Source: JAAYDY01 sp964500225
GTDB lineage: Bacteria; Planctomycetota; Phycisphaerae; FEN-1346; JAACEH01
DNA: 64,000 bases
Direction of reading: 5' to 3'
Assembly: GCA_964500225.1 (NCBI GenBank)
Contig: CAZCOA010000003.1
Span: 74,154 to 138,153, forward strand
Shown: piece after piece, positions 43,821-50,615 of the stretch
How the letters are laid out: every line of letters begins with the position of its first letter
Numbering within the stretch: position 1 is the first letter of the stretch
The notes under the pieces: model-generated
Database searches by the model: none
The model's input: only the letters and a program-made list of their open reading frames with translations
Told to the model about the DNA's origin: nothing
Program-made: the position numbers and the translations under genes

Positions 43821-43848
43821 TTGCATTCTTCGGGTCATGCCCTATAAT
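43821..43848 (+). promoter_or_regulatory. Promoter of the HDOD-aminotransferase-serA unit
   Basis: TTGCAT (43821-43826), 16-nt spacer, TATAAT (43843-43848), a perfect -10 box, about 43 nt before the start at 43891. Confidence 0.65.
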
Positions 43849-43890
43849 CGGGGCCGTTGTGACCGGGGCGTTGCTTCTACGGAGAAAGGC

Positions 43891-44754
43891 ATGGCTAAGC
43901 AAGACGTGGCCCGGCTGCTCGAACGTGTCGCCGAACTCAACACGCTTCCTGAAGTCACGCAACGCATCCTGAGCATCACGGAAGACCCCGATTCATCGGC
44001 TCGGGATTTGAACGAAGTGCTGAAGCACGACATGGCCCTGTCGGCCAAGTTGCTGCGCGTGGTCAACTCGGCGTTCTACGGGCTTCCCGGTCGCGTGAGC
44101 GACTTGGACCGCGCGATCGTGCTGCTGGGATTCCAGGCGGTGCGCAACCTGGCCGTGGCGGCCACGATGGCCTCGCTGTTTACCGGCGAGGGCAAGAGCA
44201 TTCCGGGGTTCAGCGCCAAGCGGCTGTGGCTTCACAGCATTGCCACGGCCGTAACATCGCGGAACCTGGTCAACGTGGCCGGTTTCCGCAGCCTGCGCGA
44301 AGAGGCGTTCCTGGCCGGCGTCATCCACGACATCGGCATCCTGGTCGAGTATCAGTTCGCCGCCGACCGGTTCGCCCAGGCGGTGGCGGGCCTCGGGACC
44401 GGCAAGTCGCTGGTCCAGTCCGAAATGGCCGTCTTCGAGATGACGCACCAGCAGATCGGCCAGGCCCTGGCCGAGGTCTGGAAGTTCCCGCGGAACATGC
44501 AGTTCGTGACCGGCTATCACCACAAGCCGATTCGCCTGGCCGACGAGCACCGGCTGCTGCCGGTCGTCGTGGCCCTGGCGGAGCACGTGGCCAACGACTG
44601 CGGCTTCACCTTTCTGGAGTCGGCCGACGAGGCCGAGCCCGCCGACGTGGCCGCCCTCTGCGGGGTTGTTAATGTCGGCGACAAGGACCTGATGGCAATG
44701 CGAGAAACCCTGCCCGCTATGGTGGAACAAGCCAGTGGTTGGCTTGAAGTGTAA
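43891..44754 (+). CDS. HDOD-domain signalling protein (third copy)
   Basis: 287 residues. The HDOD domain covers residues 10-205: LNTLPEVTQRILSITEDPD, LKHDMALSAKLLRVVNSAFY, LDRAIVLLGFQAVRNLAVA. Unlike the two copies near 14 kb it retains an intact HD motif, FLAGVIHDIGILVEYQFA, and MTHQQIGQALAEVWKFP. ATG at 43891 with GGAG 6 nt upstream. The aminotransferase gene follows after 36 nt, so it heads a serine-synthesis unit; the link between the two is not understood. Confidence 0.9.
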   Translation: MAKQDVARLLERVAELNTLPEVTQRILSITEDPDSSARDLNEVLKHDMALSAKLLRVVNSAFYGLPGRVSDLDRAIVLLGFQAVRNLAVAATMASLFTGEGKSIPGFSAKRLWLHSIATAVTSRNLVNVAGFRSLREEAFLAGVIHDIGILVEYQFAADRFAQAVAGLGTGKSLVQSEMAVFEMTHQQIGQALAEVWKFPRNMQFVTGYHHKPIRLADEHRLLPVVVALAEHVANDCGFTFLESADEAEPADVAALCGVVNVGDKDLMAMRETLPAMVEQASGWLEV

Positions 44755-44790
44755 GCGGGCTGTTACCCCTCTGAAGTAAAGGATACGACC

Positions 44791-45927
44791 GTGTACAAGA
44801 AACGACTGTACGCCCCCGGGCCGACGGAGGTCCCGCCCGAGGTGCTGCTGGAGCTGGCGCGACCTGTGACGCACCATCGAACAGCAGAGTTCCGAGCCCT
44901 CCTGGGCGAGGTGACGGAACTGCTGAAATACGTGTTCCAGACGTCGCGCGACGTCTATACGATCACAGGTTCCGGCAGTGCGGCCATGGAAGCCGCGGTG
45001 GTCAACGTCGTCGGCGCCGGCGAGAAGATGCTGGCCGTCGTCGGCGGCAAATTCGGCGAACGTTGGGCCGAGCTCGGCAAGGCCGTCGGCGCCGAGGTTA
45101 TCACGATGAATGTCGAGTGGGGCACCGCCGCCGATCCGCAGCAGATCGCCGACGTCCTGAAGAAGCACCCCGACATCGTCGCCGTCTATGTGACGCACAG
45201 CGAGACGTCCACCGCCACGGCCATCGACCTGAAGGCCATTGCCGGCATTGTCGGCAAGACGGACGCCGTCCTGGTCGCCGACTGCATCACGTCGATCGGC
45301 GCCCTGGAGATGCGCATGGACGACTGGGGCGTGGACATCCCGGTCACCGGCTCGCAGAAGGCGCTGATGTTGCCGCCGGGCCTGGCCATGCTGGCGTGCA
45401 GCGAAAAGGCCGCCGCCAAGATCGCCAAAACGAAGAATCCGTCCTATTACCTGAAGATTCCGGCCTATGCCAAGAATCTGCCCAAGGGCGATACGCCCTA
45501 CACGCCGGCCAATACGCTGATCCTGGCGCTGAAGACGTCGCTGGACATGATCCGCGCGCAGGGCCTGGAGAACATCTGGGCCGAGACGAGCCTGCGGGCC
45601 CGCGCGATGCGCGAGGCCGCCCAGGCACTGGGGCTGAAAATCTATAGCCGCAGCCCCAGCGACAGCGTGACGGCCATCTGCGTTCCCGACGGCGTGGACG
45701 GCAAGGCGCTGCCGAAGAAGCTGGCCAAGGACTACGGCCTGCGCATCGCCGGCGGCCAGTCGCAGTTGGAGGGCAAGATCGTCCGCTTCAGCCACATGGG
45801 CTACGTGGACAATTTCGACACGCTGGCGCAGGTGGCAGGGCTGGAGATGGCCCTGCGGGACCTGGGGGCGAAGGTCGAGATCGGCCGCGGCGTGGCGGCT
45901 GCTCAGAAAGTGATCGCCGGCGTCTGA
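44791..45927 (+). CDS. Class V aminotransferase (serine/alanine-glyoxylate or phosphoserine type)
   Basis: 378 residues. PLP lysine is Lys190 in VTGSQKALMLPPG; YAPGPTEVPPEVL, ITGSGSAAMEAAVVN and VTHSETSTATAIDL are the family blocks of serine-pyruvate/archaeal-type aminotransferases. Being directly upstream of serA, it is the likely donor-acceptor partner that turns 3-phosphohydroxypyruvate into phosphoserine, as in other organisms lacking classic SerC (inference). GTG start at 44791 with AAAGGA 7 nt upstream. Confidence 0.9.
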   Translation: MYKKRLYAPGPTEVPPEVLLELARPVTHHRTAEFRALLGEVTELLKYVFQTSRDVYTITGSGSAAMEAAVVNVVGAGEKMLAVVGGKFGERWAELGKAVGAEVITMNVEWGTAADPQQIADVLKKHPDIVAVYVTHSETSTATAIDLKAIAGIVGKTDAVLVADCITSIGALEMRMDDWGVDIPVTGSQKALMLPPGLAMLACSEKAAAKIAKTKNPSYYLKIPAYAKNLPKGDTPYTPANTLILALKTSLDMIRAQGLENIWAETSLRARAMREAAQALGLKIYSRSPSDSVTAICVPDGVDGKALPKKLAKDYGLRIAGGQSQLEGKIVRFSHMGYVDNFDTLAQVAGLEMALRDLGAKVEIGRGVAAAQKVIAGV

Positions 45928-45983
45928 CCGCGGCGAACCAAACGCAACGACGGCGCCCCGGCGCCTGCCGGGACGCATAGAAA

Positions 45984-45999
45984 GAGTGCCTCGGCACTC
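45984..45999 (+). promoter_or_regulatory. Small hairpin directly before the serA ribosome binding site
   Basis: GAGTGCC (45984-45990), TC, GGCACTC (45993-45999): perfect palindrome that folds to a stem closed by a cCTCGg-like loop, one base before GGGAG. It may stabilise the processed serA message or tune translation. Confidence 0.45.
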
Positions 46000-46013
46000 G
46001 GGAGTACGTGACC

Positions 46014-47642
46014 ATGGCAAAAGCCAAACCGAAGTTGAAAGTGCTGGTCAGCGACAGCTTGCCCCCCGAGGGGCTGAAGATCCTCACCAACGAGAAGAGT
46101 TTCCAGGTGGACGACCGGCCCGGCCTGTCCGTGGACGAGTTGAAGTCGATCATCGGACAGTACGACGGCATCGTGATCCGCAGCGCCACGAAGCTGACGG
46201 CCGACGTGCTGAAGGAGGCGACGAACCTGAAGGCCATCGCCCGCGCGGGCGTGGGCGTGGACAACGTGGACGTGCCGACGGCGACGCAACTGGGCATCGT
46301 CGTCATGAATACGCCCGATGCCAACACGATCTCGACCGCCGAGCTGACGATGGCGCTATTGCTGGCACTGGCCCGCAAGATTCACCTGGCGTCGGCCAGT
46401 CTCAAGGCCGGCCAGTGGGATCGCAAGTCGTTCAAGGGGACGCAACTGGCCGGCAAGACCCTGGGTGTCATCGGCCTCGGCCGCATCGGCACCGCCGTTG
46501 CTCGGCGGGCCCTGGGCTTCGAGATGAAGGTTCTCGGGTACGATCCCTTCTTCGCCGGCAGCAAGGACCTCGAACAGCGCATTACGGTCGTCAAGAATCT
46601 GGACGACGTGTTGACGAAGGCCGACATCATCACGGTCCACGTGCCGAAGACCGAAGAGACGATGGGCATGATCGGGGCCGAGCAGATCGCGAAAATGAAA
46701 AAGGGCGTGATGCTCATCAACGCCGCCCGCGGCGGCATCATCGACGAGGGGGCGCTCTACGACGCCCTCGAGAGCGGCAAGGTGGCCGGCGCCGCCCTGG
46801 ACGTCTTCGTCAAGGAGCCGCCCGAGGACCGTCGCCTGGCCGATCATCCGAAGGTGCTCGCCGTGCCGCACCTCGGGGCCCAGACGGCCGAGGCCCAGTT
46901 GCTCGTGGCCCAGGAGGCGGCGCAGATCATGGCCGACTTCCTCACCGGCCGCGGCATGGCCAACGCCGTCAACATGCCGGCCATCGACTTCGCCAGGGCC
47001 GGGGAGTTGCGGCCGTACCTGCAACTCGGCCAGCGGCTCGGCATGCTCCTGGGCGAACTGAACCGCGGACGCATGAAAAAGCTCACCGTCAACTATGGCG
47101 GCGCCGTCTGCGAGCTGCCATACCGCCAGGCCACCATCGCTATCGTCATGGGCCTGTTGCACGGCCGCGTGAACGAGCGGATGACGATGGTCAACGCCCT
47201 GCTGGTGGCCAAGGACAAGGGAATCGAAGTGGTCGAGACCCTGACGGAGGAGCACTGCTCTTACGTCACGGCCGTAGAGGGGGTCATCGAGAGCGACAAG
47301 GAAACCCACTCGATGGTCGGCACGCTCCTGGGCGGCAGCCATCCGCGCATCGTCCGCGTGGACGGCATCGACGTGGAAGTGCCCCCCGAGGGCAACATCC
47401 TCATCACGTTCCACGAGGACCGGCCGGGCGTCATCGGCCACACCGGCACCGTGCTGGCCGAGCAGGGCGTCAACATCGCCTACATGACCTGCGGCCGCCA
47501 GGGCGAACGCGGCCAGGAGGCCACGCTCTTTATCACCCTCGACAGCGCTCCGAAGGAGGGCACCCTGGCTGCCCTCGGCGCCATCAAGGGCATGCATCGC
47601 GTGCTGCACGTGGCTCTGCCGCCGCTTGACGTGGCCGAGTGA
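46014..47642 (+). CDS. serA: D-3-phosphoglycerate dehydrogenase, long form
   Basis: 542 residues, the long SerA form with an intervening ASB domain and a C-terminal ACT domain. LKVLVSDSLPPEGLKIL starts the substrate domain; LGVIGLGRIGTAVARRALGF is the NAD site; NAARGGIIDEGALYDAL and VPHLGAQTAEAQ contain catalytic residues. The ACT domain begins near NILITFHEDRPGVIGHTG and should bind serine for feedback control. ATG at 46014 is chosen (GGAG 9 nt upstream); a GTG two codons earlier is too near that site. Confidence 0.96.
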   Translation: MAKAKPKLKVLVSDSLPPEGLKILTNEKSFQVDDRPGLSVDELKSIIGQYDGIVIRSATKLTADVLKEATNLKAIARAGVGVDNVDVPTATQLGIVVMNTPDANTISTAELTMALLLALARKIHLASASLKAGQWDRKSFKGTQLAGKTLGVIGLGRIGTAVARRALGFEMKVLGYDPFFAGSKDLEQRITVVKNLDDVLTKADIITVHVPKTEETMGMIGAEQIAKMKKGVMLINAARGGIIDEGALYDALESGKVAGAALDVFVKEPPEDRRLADHPKVLAVPHLGAQTAEAQLLVAQEAAQIMADFLTGRGMANAVNMPAIDFARAGELRPYLQLGQRLGMLLGELNRGRMKKLTVNYGGAVCELPYRQATIAIVMGLLHGRVNERMTMVNALLVAKDKGIEVVETLTEEHCSYVTAVEGVIESDKETHSMVGTLLGGSHPRIVRVDGIDVEVPPEGNILITFHEDRPGVIGHTGTVLAEQGVNIAYMTCGRQGERGQEATLFITLDSAPKEGTLAALGAIKGMHRVLHVALPPLDVAE

Positions 47643-47655
47643 GCATGATTCAATG

Positions 47656-47695
47656 ACGACCTGCGGGGGCGGTTGCCGGCCTCGCAGGTCGTTTT
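47656..47695 (+). terminator. Intrinsic terminator after serA
   Basis: Perfect 10-bp stem ACGACCTGCG (47656-47665) with CGCAGGTCGT (47683-47692), followed by TTT. It closes the HDOD-aminotransferase-serA unit. Confidence 0.82.
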
Positions 47696-47833
47696 CTGCG
47701 CACAAGGTGCAGGACAAACGGCGGGTTGATGCGTATCATAGGACAGCCGTCGGCCCGCTGCCGCGATGCGGCAATAAGGGGCCGGCGGCGGGGCCCTGAT
47801 TCGACCGGACTGCCGGGGAACGGTGCATACCAC

Positions 47834-49369
47834 ATGATCTATCGTTGGGGAAGAATCGGTGTGGTCGTTGCGGCCGCGGTCCTGGCCGGGGCCGCCGCCT
47901 GGCTTGGCGCCTGCTCCGGCGCCTCCGACAACACCACGCCACCCGTCGAAACCGACCAGCCCGCGGCGGCGGATGCCGGACGGCAGCTTCAGCCGCATAT
48001 GGGCGGTTCCGGACTGGTCCGTCTTCAGCCTGGCGAGACCGAGGCCCTCCTGATCTATAGCGGCGTAACCCACGGCACCCTCGAGGCCTGCGGATGCGAC
48101 GGCAACATCGCCGGCGGCATGACCAAGGAACGCACCGTCGTCCGCTGGCTCCGCGAGAGCGGCCGCCCGGTGCTGCACGTCCATCCCGGCGACCTCATGC
48201 CCTACAAAGACCTGCCCGGCAAATCGCGCTACGTGGCCGAGGCGGCCGCCCTCATCGGCTACGACGCCATCGCCGTCGGCGACCAGGAACTGCGCGAGGG
48301 CCTCCCCATGTTCCGCGACCTGGCCTCGCAGTTTCGTCTGCCGTTCGTGGCCGCAAACCTCCGCGACGCCGAGGGCAAGCCACTGGCCCCGGCCTATGTC
48401 ATCCGGACGCTGGCCGGCATCAAGGTCGGCATCTTTTCCATCGTCGCCGACGGCGGCGAGGGATGGTATGTCTTCGACGAGGCGGCCTTCCCCGAGGGCG
48501 TCACGCGGCGGCCGGTCCGCGAGGCCGTCGCCGAGGTGCTCGCCGAGCTGGACGGGAAGGTGGATTACGTGGTCCTGCTCAGCCAGCAGGACAAGAGCCT
48601 GGACTGCAAACTGGCCTACGAGTTTCCGCGGATCAACCTGATCGTCGGCGGCCACGACGAGAAAATGATCACGCACCCGATCCGCATCGGCAGCACCCTG
48701 GTCGTCAACGCGGGCGTCGCCGGCGACTTCGTGGGCATCGTGCGGCTCGGGATCGATCCGCGGCGGCACATCCGCGTCCTGGCCCACGAGTTCGGCGTCG
48801 CCGGCGGCACTGTGCCCAAAGACCCCGAGGTCGAGGCCATCTACGAGCGCTACGTCAAGGAACAGAACGTGCGACCGGAGGTCTACTCCAAGGACGACCC
48901 CGACGTGTTCCAGTCGTCCGAGACCTGCGAACCCTGCCACAAGGAGATTTACAAGCAGCACATGACCACCAAGCACGCCCGCGCGTGGCAGGCTCTCGTG
49001 GACGCCAAACGCACCGAGGACCGCGAGTGCTGGAGCTGTCACACCATGGGCTACCGCCGTCCCTCGGGCTTCAAGAGCATGGCCGAAACGCCCGAACTGG
49101 CCAACGTCTCGTGCCAGGCGTGCCACCCCGTGACCCACGACCACAACGATCGCGGCATCAAGTCCGATCCGGATTTCCCGCTCAACCAGCGGGCCTGCGA
49201 ACGGTGCCACACCGTCGTGACCAGCCCGGACTTCAACTTCTGGAAAAACATCGAGGAAATCGATCACCACGACGTGAAAGAGAAGTCCAACGACCCGCCG
49301 CCCGGCTACAAACACTGGCTGGCGATGCCCGAGACCAAGGACGCCGCTCCCGCCGCACCGACCAAGTAG
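47834..49369 (+). CDS. Lipoprotein: UshA-like metallophosphatase domain plus four-heme cytochrome c domain
   Basis: 511 residues. Lipobox WLGAC near residue 28. Residues 70-340 follow the 5'-nucleotidase/metallophosphatase fold (YSGVTHGTLEACGCDGNIAGG seen in parts, VHPGDLMPY, IVGGHDEK), but the usual GNHE is GDQE and the GHTH end is GHDE, so the metal site is altered. Residues 360-470 carry four CxxCH heme motifs starting at Cys365, Cys399, Cys427 and Cys455. Such fusions occur in anaerobic respiratory bacteria and Planctomycetes. It likely moves electrons outside the inner membrane; hydrolase activity is doubtful. Confidence 0.88.
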   Translation: MIYRWGRIGVVVAAAVLAGAAAWLGACSGASDNTTPPVETDQPAAADAGRQLQPHMGGSGLVRLQPGETEALLIYSGVTHGTLEACGCDGNIAGGMTKERTVVRWLRESGRPVLHVHPGDLMPYKDLPGKSRYVAEAAALIGYDAIAVGDQELREGLPMFRDLASQFRLPFVAANLRDAEGKPLAPAYVIRTLAGIKVGIFSIVADGGEGWYVFDEAAFPEGVTRRPVREAVAEVLAELDGKVDYVVLLSQQDKSLDCKLAYEFPRINLIVGGHDEKMITHPIRIGSTLVVNAGVAGDFVGIVRLGIDPRRHIRVLAHEFGVAGGTVPKDPEVEAIYERYVKEQNVRPEVYSKDDPDVFQSSETCEPCHKEIYKQHMTTKHARAWQALVDAKRTEDRECWSCHTMGYRRPSGFKSMAETPELANVSCQACHPVTHDHNDRGIKSDPDFPLNQRACERCHTVVTSPDFNFWKNIEEIDHHDVKEKSNDPPPGYKHWLAMPETKDAAPAAPTK

Positions 49370-49539
49370 GACAACGGCTTGCGAATTCCCCGTTCCTGCC
49401 CTCTCCAGCGGGAGAGGCCACGGCCACTCATCCCCTTGCCGCAGGGACTCGGCATGACCAGCGAGCCGGGGAATTGACAGGGGGGTGTGAAAAGCTGTCA
49501 ACAAGGGGGATTGGGTGGTGGAAAAAGTGTGTGGTCGAA

Positions 49540-49555
49540 CCACAAGATATGGTAG
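49540..49555. promoter_or_regulatory. NrdR box A (weakest)
   Basis: CCACAAGATATGGTAG matches 11 of 16 positions of the NrdR palindrome consensus (ACACWATATATWGTGT). It lies 144 nt upstream of the -35 box. Confidence 0.4.
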
Positions 49556-49683
49556 AACGGCGACTTGGAGTTGAGTCGTTTTGGGACAAGTCAGATGATG
49601 CGTAAAACGTTAGAATGTCGCAAAAAAAGTCGTAAGAACGCGCAAGTGAAAGCATGTGGAGCATATCCGGCACATTATCCGGC

Positions 49684-49713
49684 TTGACACACTACATCCT
49701 GTGGTCGTATAGT
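49684..49713 (+). promoter_or_regulatory. Promoter for nrdR/nrdD
   Basis: TTGACA (49684-49689), 18-nt spacer, TATAGT (49708-49713). Both hexamers are near consensus. NrdR box B lies between them, so bound NrdR would block RNA polymerase. The transcript start near 49720 gives a long leader of about 260 nt that contains box C. Confidence 0.75.
49689..49704. promoter_or_regulatory. NrdR box B, inside the promoter
   Basis: ACACTACATCCTGTGG matches 12 of 16 consensus positions, with both ACAC and TGTG half-site ends intact. Confidence 0.6.
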
Positions 49714-49820
49714 CTGCATGTGCATCATGCTGGACAGCGGATAGGATGAAGTAGTGAGAAATGGCGTTTTTTGCTATCATGTCCGGCTAAAAAAAGCCGA
49801 TCTCCATAGTATGGGCCGAA

Positions 49821-49836
49821 ACCCAAGATATAGTGG
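49821..49836. promoter_or_regulatory. NrdR box C
   Basis: ACCCAAGATATAGTGG matches 13 of 16 consensus positions, the best of the three, 132 nt downstream of box B. Confidence 0.6.
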
Positions 49837-49978
49837 GGCCTCTCGTGGCGCAAGACCCATCGGCAGTACGCAACGAAGCAAACCTCGGCAGCGTGTCGTG
49901 CCGCGTTTGCCGCACAACGATTCATGTGGGCTGTTGTTGATGTGATCCGAGTCCGTTCAACTACAGCGAGTCGCCGGC

Positions 49979-50464
49979 ATGAAATGCCCCTATTGCAAGG
50001 CCGATCAGGATCGGGTGGTCGATAGTCGCGCCAGCGATGGCGGCTTCTCGATTCGTCGCCGCCGCGAGTGCGGCGTGTGCGGACGACGGTTCACTACCTA
50101 CGAGAAAGCAGAGCAGGAAGTGCGCATCCGCGTGATGAAGAAGGACGGCACGCGCGTGCCGTACGACCGTCACCGGTTGCTGGAGGGGTTGCACAAGGCG
50201 TGTCACAAGCGGCCGGTGAGCGAGGAGTCCATCCTGGCGATCGTCCGCGAGATCGAAGACGAGATTCTGGCCAACTACGACCAGGAAGTTCCCACCACCT
50301 TTCTCGGCGAACGGGTCATGCAGAAGCTGCGCCAGATCGACCAAGTGGCCTATGTCAGGTTCGCCAGCGTGTATCGGGAGTTCAAGGACGTGTCGGAGTT
50401 TGTGGACGAGATTCAACCGATGTTGCAGCAATCGCAGCAAAAGAAGGAGCCGCCGAAGTCGTAG
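49979..50464 (+). CDS. nrdR: Transcriptional repressor NrdR
   Basis: 161 residues. Zinc ribbon Cys3, Cys6, Cys31, Cys34 (MKCPYC and CGVC), then an ATP-cone from about residue 49 to 139 (VRIRVMKKDGTRVPYDRHRLLEGL). NrdR senses the ATP/dATP ratio and shuts off ribonucleotide reductase genes. The nrdD gene follows at 50616, and three NrdR-box-like sites lie upstream, so it probably controls itself and nrdD. ATG at 49979 gives the exact family start. Confidence 0.97.
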   Translation: MKCPYCKADQDRVVDSRASDGGFSIRRRRECGVCGRRFTTYEKAEQEVRIRVMKKDGTRVPYDRHRLLEGLHKACHKRPVSEESILAIVREIEDEILANYDQEVPTTFLGERVMQKLRQIDQVAYVRFASVYREFKDVSEFVDEIQPMLQQSQQKKEPPKS

Positions 50465-50482
50465 TCGGCGGTGCAGCAGAAA

Positions 50483-50520
50483 CGCCCGATGCCGTGGCCG
50501 CCGGAGGCGGCCGTCGGGCG
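50483..50520. promoter_or_regulatory. Two-stage hairpin between nrdR and nrdD
   Basis: Outer stem CGCCCGA (50483-50489)/TCGGGCG (50514-50520) around inner stem GGCCGCC (50496-50502)/GGCGGCC (50506-50512). There is no T-run, so it may act as a partial terminator or mRNA processing site setting different levels of regulator and enzyme. Confidence 0.5.
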
Positions 50521-50615
50521 CGGCCGTGATCGTGCGGGGATGGGGGATTCATACATAACGACGTTGTTGATCATACGATTGGGAATCATAAGGAACGTCG
50601 CGGAGGAGTGGTTCT

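Larger units (their letters stand above)
49370..49978. other. 609-base regulatory region before nrdR
   Basis: No gene seen. Base composition falls to near-balanced A+T in 49490-49830, below the window's usual G+C. It holds three NrdR-box-like sites, one good promoter (49684-49713), an inverted repeat TTGACAG/CTGTCAA (49474-49480, 49495-49501) and a small CGGCT/AGCCG hairpin at about 49784-49794. Confidence 0.6.

Noticed and set aside
49474..49501. TTGACAG/CTGTCAA inverted repeat as a terminator
   Set aside because: The stem is only 7 bp, the loop is 14 nt, and no T-run follows; it may be a site for a protein but nothing supports that.
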